Shown here one piece after another: positions 20,094-29,073 of a stretch of DNA of 64,000 nt. Numbering within the stretch: position 1 is the first letter of the stretch; each line of letters begins with the position of its first letter. Made by a program: the position numbers and the translations under genes. Below the pieces are notes generated by a model. The model made no database searches. It worked only from the letters and a program-made list of their open reading frames with translations, and was not told the origin of the DNA. This DNA comes from Novosphingobium chloroacetimidivorans (GTDB lineage Bacteria > Pseudomonadota > Alphaproteobacteria > Sphingomonadales > Sphingomonadaceae): the NCBI RefSeq assembly GCF_014204535.1, contig NZ_JACHLR010000002.1, forward strand, positions 124,001 through 188,000, given 5' to 3'.

Positions 20094-21929
20094 TCAGCTC
20101 AGCGGTCGGCAGCGCTCCTCCAGCCAGGCGCGTTCTTCCTCGTCCAGCTGCGGACCGACCACTTCCAGCACGCGGGCATGGTAGGTGTTCCACCAGCCCA
20201 GCTCCAGCGGAGTGAGCAGCGAGACATCGACCAGCGCGGCATCGATCGGTACCAGCGTCAGCGTCTCGAAGCCGAGATACGATCCTTCCGCTCCGGGGAT
20301 GTCGCGCGCTTCGACCAGCACCAGGTTCTCGATGCGGATGCCGTATTCGCCGGTCTTGTAATAGCCGGGCTCGTTCGAGAGGAACATGCCGGCGATCAAC
20401 TCCTGGTCGGTTCCGGCCTGCCCGCCGGCCGACTTGGCGATACGCTGCGGACCTTCGTGGACCGAAAGGAAGCTGCCGACGCCGTGGCCCGTACCATGTG
20501 CATAGTCGAGACCCGCGGCCCACAGGTACTGGCGCGCAAGCACGTCCAGCTGATGGCCGGCGGTGCCTTGCGGGAACACCGCCTGGGCGAGAGCGATGTG
20601 GCCCTTCAGCACGCGGGTGAAGCGGTCCTTGACCTCGGCAGAGGGTTCGCCGCCGCCACCTTGGTGGCCGATCCACACCGTGCGGGTGATGTCGGTGGTG
20701 CCGTCCGGATATTGGCCGCCCGAATCGACGAGGTAGACGCTTCCCGGCTCCAGCGTGCGGTTGGTTTCTTCCGAGACGCGATAATGCACCACCGCGCCGT
20801 TCGGACCGGCGCCGGAGATCGTGTCGAAGGACAGGTCGCGCAAGTCACCGGTCTGGCGGCGGAACTCCTGCAGCGCGTCCGCCGCCGACATCTCGGTGAC
20901 GGTGCCCTTGGGCCCCTCGCTCTCCAGCCAGCGCAGGAAGCGCGACACCGCCGCGCCATCGCGCACTTGCGCGTTGCGGTGTCCTTGCTGCTCGACCGGG
21001 TTCTTGACTGCCTTTGGCAGCACCGTGGGATCGCGCGTTTCGACGACGTGCGCGCCGGCCTGCTCCAGCTGCGCGAAGATCGCAGCGACGGCGCGTTCCG
21101 GGTCGACCGCAACGCGCTTGCCCTTCAAACCTTGCAGCGCCGGCACGAAGGCGTCACGCGGCTCGATCCGGACGGCATTGCCCAAGTGGCGGGTCAGTTC
21201 GGTCGTGACCTTCTCAGGCGCGATAAACAGCTCTGCAGTCCCGTCTGCATGCGCCAGGACATAGGACAGCGCCACCGGCGTGCGCTCGACGTCCTGCCCC
21301 CGGATGTTGAGCAGCCACGCGATCGAATCGAGCGCCGAGATCACTGCGGCGTCGAGCTTCTGCTCGGCGAGCCAGGCGGACAGCGCCTCGCGCTTGGCCT
21401 GGCTCGACTGGCCGGCGAAATCGTCGTCGTGGACGATCGCGGGTGCGGGCGAGGGGGCGGGGCGGTCCTGCCACACGACGTCGATCGGATTGCTCTCGAC
21501 CGCCACCAGCGCGCCGCCCCTGGCTTCCAGTGCCTTGCCGGCAGCGGCAGCCCAGCCCTTGCCGTGCAGCCAGGCGTCATAGCCGATCCGCGCGCCCTCG
21601 GGGGCATGCTCGCTCAGCCACTTGGCGACGCTGGTCTGCGGCACGTTTTCGTAGGCGTAAAAGCGGCCGTCCACCTGATCGCGGACCTGCAGGGTATAGC
21701 GCCCATCCACGAACATCGCCGCCGCCGGCGAGAGCGTCGCATCGGTCAGTACCACGGCCGTCCCGGCGGAGCCGCCGTAGCCCGTCAACCACTCCAGGCG
21801 CTGTGCGTAGCCGCCGACGTATTCGCTCATGTGCTCGTCGGAGATCGGCACCACGAAGCCGTCCAGACCCTGCCGGGCCAGCTCCTTGCGCAGGGCGTCG
21901 AGGCGGGCTTCGTGCGTGTTCATCAGCAT
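20094..21929 (-). CDS. pepP: Xaa-Pro aminopeptidase (M24B)
   Basis: About 611 residues, matching the long APP1-type aminopeptidase P. Two creatinase-like N-terminal domains are followed by the pita-bread catalytic domain. Visible metal ligands are Asp in LVDSGGQY, Asp in DGTTDITRT, His in 'HGTGHGVGSFLSVHEGP', and Glu in 'SNEPGYYKTGEYGIRIEN'. It removes an N-terminal residue preceding proline. Start is set at ATG 21929 (MLMNTHEAR); ATG 21923 is equally possible, and upstream sequence is repeat-bearing and not coding. It is divergent from oligopeptidase B, pairing two peptide-degrading genes. Confidence 0.9.
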   Translation of the reverse strand: MLMNTHEARLDALRKELARQGLDGFVVPISDEHMSEYVGGYAQRLEWLTGYGGSAGTAVVLTDATLSPAAAMFVDGRYTLQVRDQVDGRFYAYENVPQTSVAKWLSEHAPEGARIGYDAWLHGKGWAAAAGKALEARGGALVAVESNPIDVVWQDRPAPSPAPAIVHDDDFAGQSSQAKREALSAWLAEQKLDAAVISALDSIAWLLNIRGQDVERTPVALSYVLAHADGTAELFIAPEKVTTELTRHLGNAVRIEPRDAFVPALQGLKGKRVAVDPERAVAAIFAQLEQAGAHVVETRDPTVLPKAVKNPVEQQGHRNAQVRDGAAVSRFLRWLESEGPKGTVTEMSAADALQEFRRQTGDLRDLSFDTISGAGPNGAVVHYRVSEETNRTLEPGSVYLVDSGGQYPDGTTDITRTVWIGHQGGGGEPSAEVKDRFTRVLKGHIALAQAVFPQGTAGHQLDVLARQYLWAAGLDYAHGTGHGVGSFLSVHEGPQRIAKSAGGQAGTDQELIAGMFLSNEPGYYKTGEYGIRIENLVLVEARDIPGAEGSYLGFETLTLVPIDAALVDVSLLTPLELGWWNTYHARVLEVVGPQLDEEERAWLEERCRPLS

Positions 21930-22013
21930 GGCGAGTCTCGTTTGAACGGCGGTGTCGAGTATCGATGATAGGCTCTGTGCAAGTCGGGCGAAAGTGGCGG
22001 GCTTGCGGGCCAC

Positions 22014-22040
22014 GTCGACCCGGACTTGATCCGGGTCGAC
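22014..22040. repeat. Perfect-arm palindromic repeat (GTCGACCCGG-acttgat-CCGGGTCGAC)
   Basis: A 27-base copy of the CCCGG-cttgat-CCGGG family lies in the divergent gap between pepP and ptrB. Its 10-bp arms begin with GTCGAC. Unlike other copies, which lie after stop codons, this one is in a promoter region 55 bases before the ptrB start, so it would be in or next to the divergent promoters. Confidence 0.75.
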
Positions 22041-22095
22041 GCTGATGGCGCACGGGGGCTTTCGCCCGTCCGTCGCAGACCCTAGATGATCCGCC

Positions 22096-24174
22096 ATGGC
22101 AAGCTCCACCCCGACCCTTGCAGGTCCTCCGCAGGCGGCGAAGAAGCCGCACGTCTCCACCCACCATGGCATCGAGGTGGCGGACGACTACGCCTGGTTG
22201 CGCGATCCGGGCTACCCCGAAGTCACCGACAAGGAGGTGCTGGCCCACCTGGAAGCGGAGAACGCCTGGTTCGAGAGCCGCATGGCGCCTCGCAAGGGCC
22301 TGATCGACACGCTGTTCAAGGAAATGCGCGGCCGCATCAAGGAGGCCGACAAGTCGGTGCCGCAGAAAGACGGCGACTGGCTTTACTGGATCGAGTTCGA
22401 GGAAGGCGCCGAGTACAAAAAGTGGTGGCGCCGTCCCGTCGACGCGCCCGACGACGGCAGCGAGGACGAGCTGCTGCTCGACGAGGTCGCGCTGGCGGAG
22501 GGCAAGGAATACTTCCGGCTGGGCGCAATCTCGGTCAGCAAGAAGGGCAATCTGCTCGCCTACGCGATCGACGACAACGGCTCGGAGCGGTTCACCGCGC
22601 GGATCAAGGACCTCGACACCGGCGAGCTTCTGCCGGACGAGATCCCCGGCACGCTCTCCAGCCTGGTCTGGGTCGCGGACGATACCGCGCTGGTCTATTC
22701 GCTCGCCAACGAGCAGTGGCGCACCGACAATGCCCGGTTGCACAAGCTGGGCACGCCGACGTCGGAGGACGTCGAGCTGTATCACGAGGATGACGAGGGT
22801 TTCCGCGTCGGCTCCTCGCTCTCGGCCAACGAGAAGTGGCTGATCATCGGCGCCAGCGACCACGAGACCAGCGAAGTGCGCCTGGTTCGCGCCGACGATC
22901 CCCTTGGCGAGCAGATTCTGGTGAAGCCCCGCCAGAAAGGCGTCGAGTATGACGTCGATGAGCGCGAGGGCGTGCTCTACATCCATGCCAACGACACCCA
23001 CGAGAACTTCCGCCTCGCCACCGCGCCGCTTGAAAATCCGGGTGAATGGACGACGCTGATCGAAGGCTCGGACGAGTTCTACCTGACCGGGTTCGACCTC
23101 TTCCAGGACTTCTTCGTGATCGAGGGGCGCCGCGGCGGCCTCGATAAGATCGAGCTGCACTGGTACGAGGAAGACGAGTTCCAGCCGATCGTCTTTCCCG
23201 AAGCCAGCTATTCCGCCAGCCTGGGCGACAATCCCGAGTGGGACATGGACCGGCTGCGCATCTCGTACGAATCGATGGTCAGCCCGGCGACCGTGTTCGA
23301 CTACCACGTCGCCGATGGCCGGCTGGAGACGCTGAAAGTCCAGCAGATTCCCTCCGGCTACGACGAGAGCCTCTACAAGACCGAGCGGCTTGAGATCGAG
23401 GCGCGCGACGGGACCAAGATCCCGGTGAGCGTGGTGATGCGCAAGGATCGGGCAGACGGCGGTCCGCTGCACCTCTACGGCTACGGCGCTTACGGCATTT
23501 CCATCGATCCGGGCTTCTCGATCGCGCGGCTCAGCCTGGTCGATCGCGGCTTCGCCTATGCGATCGCCCATATCCGCGGCGGCGACGACCTGGGCCGGGC
23601 CTGGTACAAGGCCGGCAAGCTGGAGCGGCGCACCAACACCTTCAACGACTTCGTCGATGTCGCGAAAGGCCTGGTTGAGCGCGGCTACACCGCGGAGGGC
23701 AAGATCAGTATCTCCGGCGGCTCTGCCGGCGGCGAGCTGATGGGCGCGGTCGTCAACTCCGACCCGCACCTGTTTGGCGCGGTGGTGGCGCACGTGCCCT
23801 TCGTCGACGTGCTGGCGACGATGCTGGACGCCTCGCTGCCGCTCACGCCGGGCGAGTGGCCCGAGTGGGGCAACCCGATCGAGGACCACGCCGCCTTCGA
23901 GCTGATCCGCAGCTACAGCCCCTACGATCAGGTCAAGGCGCAGGCCTATCCACCGATCCTGGTCACCGCCGGCCTCAACGACCCGCGCGTGACCTATTGG
24001 GAGCCGGCCAAGTGGGTCGCGAGGCTGCGCGAGCTGAAGACCGACGACAACGAACTGCTGCTCAAGACCAACATGGGCGCAGGCCACGGCGGCAAGTCTG
24101 GCCGGTTCGAAAGCCTGCAGGAAACGGCGGAAGAGTTCGCCTTCATCCTCTGGCAGCTGGGAGTGGAAGAATAA
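22096..24174 (+). CDS. ptrB: Oligopeptidase B (prolyl oligopeptidase family S9A)
   Basis: A 692-residue serine peptidase with an N-terminal beta-propeller and a C-terminal alpha/beta hydrolase domain. The nucleophile is Ser543 in SGGSAGGELMG. The acid is Asp in 'LVTAGLNDPRVTYWEP' and the histidine lies in NMGAGHGGKSGR. The 'AYAIAHIRGGDDLGRAWYK' block is characteristic of oligopeptidase B, which cleaves short peptides after basic residues. The length fits the family (about 690). It likely works in the cytoplasm or periplasm on peptide fragments; no clear signal peptide is seen. Confidence 0.93.
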   Translation: MASSTPTLAGPPQAAKKPHVSTHHGIEVADDYAWLRDPGYPEVTDKEVLAHLEAENAWFESRMAPRKGLIDTLFKEMRGRIKEADKSVPQKDGDWLYWIEFEEGAEYKKWWRRPVDAPDDGSEDELLLDEVALAEGKEYFRLGAISVSKKGNLLAYAIDDNGSERFTARIKDLDTGELLPDEIPGTLSSLVWVADDTALVYSLANEQWRTDNARLHKLGTPTSEDVELYHEDDEGFRVGSSLSANEKWLIIGASDHETSEVRLVRADDPLGEQILVKPRQKGVEYDVDEREGVLYIHANDTHENFRLATAPLENPGEWTTLIEGSDEFYLTGFDLFQDFFVIEGRRGGLDKIELHWYEEDEFQPIVFPEASYSASLGDNPEWDMDRLRISYESMVSPATVFDYHVADGRLETLKVQQIPSGYDESLYKTERLEIEARDGTKIPVSVVMRKDRADGGPLHLYGYGAYGISIDPGFSIARLSLVDRGFAYAIAHIRGGDDLGRAWYKAGKLERRTNTFNDFVDVAKGLVERGYTAEGKISISGGSAGGELMGAVVNSDPHLFGAVVAHVPFVDVLATMLDASLPLTPGEWPEWGNPIEDHAAFELIRSYSPYDQVKAQAYPPILVTAGLNDPRVTYWEPAKWVARLRELKTDDNELLLKTNMGAGHGGKSGRFESLQETAEEFAFILWQLGVEE

Positions 24175-24206
24175 TCCCCGAGCGCAGCGATGGGGTCCGC
24201 ATGTTC

Positions 24207-24320
24207 CCTTCCCGCCTGCGGGAGGGGTTAGGGGAGGGCCTGTCTGCTCTCGTCCTGGCCTCTAGCGTCCTGCGAGCGCCACAATCCCTCCCCCGACCCC
24301 TCCCGCAAGCGGGAGGGGAG
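24207..24320. repeat. Inverted pair of GGGAGGGG palindromes
   Basis: CCCTTCCCGC-ctgc-GGGAGGGG (24207-24226) and CCCCTCCCGC-aagc-GGGAGGGGAG (24297-24320) face each other, with further matching flanks (ttaggggaggg versus ccctcccccga). They lie after ptrB, and the right copy supplies the purine-rich RBS region of the thioesterase gene. Same general family as 3925-4035 and 32797-32962. Confidence 0.7.
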
Positions 24321-24322
24321 TA

Positions 24323-24718
24323 GTGGCGTTCCAACTCACCTTCACCGCCATGCCCCAGCACATCGACCGCATGGGCCACGTCAACAATGCGGTCTGGGTT
24401 CAATGGATGGAGGCGCTCGCCACCGCGCACTGGGAAGCGGTCGCCAGCCCGGAGCACCAGGCCGCCTATGTCTGGCTCGTGGTGCGCCACGAGATCGACT
24501 ACCGCGGCAACATCCGCGAGGGCGACAGCGCGCAGGCCACGACCTGGGTCGAGGCGCCGCCCGAAGGCGCGCGCTTCGAACGGCGCTACGAATTTCGCAA
24601 CGAGGCCGGCAAGCTGATCGTCGCGGCGCGCACGCAGTGGGCGATGCTGGACATCGCCGCCGGGCGCATCATGCGGGTGCCCGCGGACCTGGCAGAGCAA
24701 TTCCTGCGCGGTTCGTAG
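24323..24718 (+). CDS. Acyl-CoA thioesterase, 4HBT hotdog family
   Basis: A 131-residue hotdog protein. 'HIDRMGHVNNAVWVQWMEAL' is the 4-hydroxybenzoyl-CoA thioesterase/YbgC-type signature, with the catalytic acid normally found in this segment. 'VRHEIDYRGNIREGD' forms the conserved central strands. Expected to hydrolyse acyl-CoA thioesters in the cytoplasm. The GTG start at 24323 follows GGGAGGGGAG contributed by the upstream repeat. Substrate is unknown. Confidence 0.82.
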   Translation: MAFQLTFTAMPQHIDRMGHVNNAVWVQWMEALATAHWEAVASPEHQAAYVWLVVRHEIDYRGNIREGDSAQATTWVEAPPEGARFERRYEFRNEAGKLIVAARTQWAMLDIAAGRIMRVPADLAEQFLRGS

Positions 24719-24726
24719 CGCGGTGG

Positions 24727-24930
24727 CTACAGTGCCTGTTCCTTCATCTGCGCATAGGCCGCCTCACGCGCCTGCGGGGCAAGCGACTGCAGGTAGCGGC
24801 TCGCCTCCTTGTAGGTCAGGAAAGGCCGGCCATCGGCGACGATCGGCACCGAACGCCCGTTGTAGATGCGACGCAGCAGCCGCCGCTGGGTCCGGCTCAA
24901 GGACGGATCGTCGTCATCGCTGATAGCCAT
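24727..24930 (-). CDS. Small hypothetical protein (67 residues)
   Basis: Begins MAISDDDDPSLSRTQRRLL and ends with a helical, charged region (ASRYLQSLAPQAREAAYAQM). No signal peptide or membrane segment. The middle 'GRSVPIVADGRPFLTYKEA' resembles small conserved proteins of sphingomonads, but I cannot name a family. Start 24930 is preferred because upstream codons lie in the divergent gap. It is convergent with the thioesterase (8-base gap) and divergent from the HTH gene at 24987. Confidence 0.6.
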   Translation of the reverse strand: MAISDDDDPSLSRTQRRLLRRIYNGRSVPIVADGRPFLTYKEASRYLQSLAPQAREAAYAQMKEQAL

Positions 24931-24986
24931 GCGCCGCCCTATAGAGCAGAGCGCCATGCAGACCATCCCGGGACGAAAGGAAAACG

Positions 24987-25250
24987 ATGACCGAACCATC
25001 CGCGACGCCGGAGCTCGCCGCGCACTTCGCCCATTGCATCCAGGTGCTTGGCGGCGTGACCACCGCCGCCCGCCGCCTTGGCATCGACGAACGTTCGATC
25101 CGGCGCTTCGTCAACGGGGAGAAGCCGATCAGCGCCCGCTTGATGGAGGACACCGCCAAGGCCCTGCAGCGCCTGATTGCCGACGCCACCGAGGCGGAGA
25201 AGCAGATCGCCAAGGCTCTTGGCACAGCGCCGGATCAGCCGCCGTCATGA
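24987..25250 (+). CDS. Small helix-turn-helix DNA-binding protein
   Basis: An 87-residue protein. 'HCIQVLGGVTTAARRLGIDERSIRRFVNGEKPISARLMEDTAKAL' (given here as position about 16-60) reads as a Cro/CI-like helix-turn-helix, with GGVTTAARRLGIDERSIRRF as the HTH core. No effector domain, so it could be a small repressor or nucleoid-type protein. An RBS-like GAAAGGAAAACG precedes the ATG. It is divergent from the 67-residue gene by 56 bases and may control it; that is inference. Confidence 0.7.
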   Translation: MTEPSATPELAAHFAHCIQVLGGVTTAARRLGIDERSIRRFVNGEKPISARLMEDTAKALQRLIADATEAEKQIAKALGTAPDQPPS

Positions 25251-25257
25251 GGATGCC

Positions 25258-25284
25258 GTCGACCCGGGCTTGATCCGGGTCGAC
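25258..25284. repeat. Palindromic repeat (GTCGACCCGGGcttgaTCCGGGTCGAC)
   Basis: A 27-base copy of the family found at 2656, 22014 and 35187. It fills the gap between the convergent HTH gene (ends 25250) and ald (ends 25288), 3-8 bases from both stops. This is a good position for a shared terminator or 3' mRNA protection element. Confidence 0.75.
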
Positions 25285-25287
25285 GTG

Positions 25288-26403
<1,116 letters not shown>

Positions 26404-26496
26404 GGGGTCTCTCCGGTGTGTTTTGGCACTACGCCTTATGGCGCGCGATGTTTCACCTGAGAGGCGCGATTGCGAGTCCCGTGATTGCGGTGGCCT

Positions 26497-28269
26497 TTAG
26501 CGGCGCTCGCGCGCCGGCTGGGTGAAGATGCGATCGCGCGCGGCGGTCAGCTCGCCAGCCTCGAACTGTGCTTTGAGCCGTTCCTTGTCGCGCGAACGGT
26601 AAGCGGCCTCGGCCCGGTCTATCTCGGGCAAAGACACGTCGAGCGCGTCCAGCGCGGCCCGGCCCATGGTGACAGCCGATTCCAGCACTTCGCGCACCAC
26701 ACGCCGTACCGGCGCGTCCTTCAGCTTGAGCATGGTGCGTCGGTCGAACGCGCGGACTAGGATCTCGGCACGTGGGAAGGCGGTGTGCACGCCGTGCAGG
26801 AAGTCCTCGCTGATCTGGTCGCCGTCGATGCAGAAGGCGATCAGCTCGGCCTCGGCGGCGCCGGCCTGACGCAGCAGGTCGATGCGAGTGCCATCGCCGA
26901 AGTAGACCTTGGCGCCGAACCCTTCGGCGATGTCGATCATCTCGACGTCGGTGTCGATCAGCGTGACCGGGATGTCGGCCGCGATCAGCATCTGCGCCAC
27001 CGTCTGTCCGAAGCGGCCATAGCCGACCACCAGTGCGTTCGAGCCGTCGATCTGCGGCTCGTCCCGCTCTTCCTTGCTTGCCGGTGCTTCGCGCATGCGG
27101 CGTGTGGCCATCATCAGGAACGGCGTGCTCACCATCGAGAGGGTGACGACGGCAGTGAAGACGCTGCCCGCCAGGGGTGAGATCAGCAACGCCTCCTGCG
27201 CCTGCGCGAACAGCACGAAGCCGAACTCGCCGCCCTGGCTCAGCAGCAGGCCGAGCGCGAGCGCGCCGCGCCAGTCCATGCGGAACAGCTTGCCGATGCC
27301 GAAGATCACCACCGCCTTGGTGACGATCAGCGCCAGCGCCATCGATAGAACGTAGACGGGGCGCTGCGCGATCGCCTGCAAGTCCAGCATCATGCCCACC
27401 GACATGAAGAACAGGCCGAGCAGGATGGTGCGGAACGGCTCGACGTCCGCCTCCAGCTCATGCCGATAGGGCGAGTCCGCCAGCATGACGCCGGCGATGA
27501 ACGCGCCGAGGGCAGTCGACAGGCCCAGCAGCTCCATGGCGGCGGCCGAGGCGATCACGGTGAACAGCCCGGCGAAGACGAACATCTCGCGCTCGCCCAG
27601 ATTGCCGATCAGGCGAAACAGCGGTCGGATGACGAAGCGACCCGCGGCGATCAGGCCCGCGACTGCCACCAGCGTGTAGATCACCAGCAGCCATCCCGGC
27701 GGGCCGGCAGCGGCCGCCGGGTTGCGGCTCATCGCCGCGATGATGGTGATCAGCGGGATGATCGAGAGATCCTGAAACAGCAGGATCGCAAAGGCACGCT
27801 CGCCGAAGGGCGTATGCAGGCGGCCGGCGCTCTGCAGCATCGGCAGCACCTGCGCGGTGGAGGACAGGCCGAGCGGCAGACCGAGCGCGAGCGCGGCCGT
27901 CCAGGTGAAGCCCTGGTCGGAAAAGATGTGAGTGAGCGCGTAGATCACTCCGGTCACGGCCAGCCCGCAAGCGGCGACCTGCAGCAGCCCCAGCCCGAAG
28001 ATCTCGTGCCGCATGCGCCATAGCCGGTGCGGGGCGAGCTCCAGCCCGACGATGAACAGCAGCAGCGTGATGCCCAGCTCGGCGATGCCGATCTTGCTCT
28101 CCGGATCGCCGACGAGGTGCAGCGCGTAGGGGCCGAGCACTGCGCCGGTCATGATGTAGCCCAGCGTCGCACCAAGGCCCAGCCGGCGGAACACCAGCAC
28201 GAAGACCAGGGCGGTACCCAGCAGCAGGAATCCGTCCTGCAACAGGAAGCTTTGCGCGTGCTCTTCCAT
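26497..28269 (-). CDS. CPA2-type cation:proton antiporter with RCK domain (Kef/YbaL-like)
   Basis: A 590-residue inner-membrane protein. About 12-13 membrane helices span residues 10-395, with family motifs 'LGLPLGLSSTAQVLPMLQ' and 'LSTALGAFIAGVMLADSPYR'. A TrkA-N/RCK Rossmann domain starts at 'NALVVGYGRFGQTVAQ' (about 415). This matches glutathione-gated Kef and YbaL antiporters, which exchange K+ for H+. A short charged tail follows the RCK domain. No KefF/KefG partner gene is adjacent. Start at 28269 is MEEHAQSFLLQDG. Confidence 0.92.
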   Translation of the reverse strand: MEEHAQSFLLQDGFLLLGTALVFVLVFRRLGLGATLGYIMTGAVLGPYALHLVGDPESKIGIAELGITLLLFIVGLELAPHRLWRMRHEIFGLGLLQVAACGLAVTGVIYALTHIFSDQGFTWTAALALGLPLGLSSTAQVLPMLQSAGRLHTPFGERAFAILLFQDLSIIPLITIIAAMSRNPAAAAGPPGWLLVIYTLVAVAGLIAAGRFVIRPLFRLIGNLGEREMFVFAGLFTVIASAAAMELLGLSTALGAFIAGVMLADSPYRHELEADVEPFRTILLGLFFMSVGMMLDLQAIAQRPVYVLSMALALIVTKAVVIFGIGKLFRMDWRGALALGLLLSQGGEFGFVLFAQAQEALLISPLAGSVFTAVVTLSMVSTPFLMMATRRMREAPASKEERDEPQIDGSNALVVGYGRFGQTVAQMLIAADIPVTLIDTDVEMIDIAEGFGAKVYFGDGTRIDLLRQAGAAEAELIAFCIDGDQISEDFLHGVHTAFPRAEILVRAFDRRTMLKLKDAPVRRVVREVLESAVTMGRAALDALDVSLPEIDRAEAAYRSRDKERLKAQFEAGELTAARDRIFTQPARERR

Positions 28270-28363
28270 CAGGGGCGGGTCCGGGGCTGGTCTGAGCGGG
28301 TCACGCGCTCGTGCATGGCTGGCTGGCCCTCAACGGAACCCCGGCGCAAGTGGAAGGCTTGGC

Positions 28364-29017
28364 TCACGCGCGTTCGGGCGTGGGCAGGCGCACGGCGATC
28401 AGCGACTTGGTGGTTCCAAGGAACTTCTCGCGGTGGATCTTGGCGTCGGGGAAATAGGCCTGGAACTCGCGATACGTTGGCAGGCGGATCTCATCGATCA
28501 TCTCGTCGATCTCGTGCTGGCTCGGCCTTGCGGCCCAGCCGCGCACCGACAGCCAGCGCGCCAGCTTGCGATAGATCGGACGTGGCAGCCAGTGCAGGAA
28601 CGGCGCGATGAAGTGCGGCTCTATCAGGGCCCAGCGATAGGGCGCCTGCACGTAGTAGCCATTGCCCACGCGGCGCACCTCGCTGGCGAACGCGGCCTGT
28701 TCCTTCGGCCCGCCGACATGCTCGATCACCGAGTTGGAAAACGCGATCTCGAAGGCGCGATCCGGGTACGTCATGGCGCAGGCGTTCTGCTGCGTCGTGG
28801 CGAAATGCGGCGGCACGTCGTCGCCCGGCGGGTAGATGTTGAGCAACGTCACCTGCGGCATCTGGTCCAGGTGGTACCAGTACTGGTGATACCCGCCGAC
28901 ATCCAGGATGCGCGTATCCGCCGTCACATCGAAGGTCCTGGCGAAGGCCTTCATGCGCCGCTGCTGGAACTTCAAACCCTCGCGCAGAAACGTGGTGATG
29001 CGGATGATCGCGTTCAT
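28364..29017 (-). CDS. Class I SAM-dependent methyltransferase
   Basis: A 217-residue protein with a glycine-rich SAM site 'TRILDVGGYHQYWY' at about 36-49. The 'FSNSVIEHVG' segment at about 93-102 is a typical post-IV motif of methyltransferases acting on small molecules or glycans. The later 'HWLPRPIYRKLARWLSVRGW' segment resembles those in lipopolysaccharide or capsule clusters. No glycan genes are adjacent, so the substrate is unknown. It lies 56 bases downstream of ftsK on the same strand. Confidence 0.8.
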   Translation of the reverse strand: MNAIIRITTFLREGLKFQQRRMKAFARTFDVTADTRILDVGGYHQYWYHLDQMPQVTLLNIYPPGDDVPPHFATTQQNACAMTYPDRAFEIAFSNSVIEHVGGPKEQAAFASEVRRVGNGYYVQAPYRWALIEPHFIAPFLHWLPRPIYRKLARWLSVRGWAARPSQHEIDEMIDEIRLPTYREFQAYFPDAKIHREKFLGTTKSLIAVRLPTPERA

Positions 29018-29073
29018 GGGTGTCGTGTCCGTCCTGGGATGCGGCGTCCAGAGGCGAGCCGGTGTAGGCCTAC

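Noticed and set aside
20094..24087. Long frames opposite pepP and ptrB
   Set aside because: They are shadows of the two peptidase genes, whose active-site motifs are all in the annotated frames.
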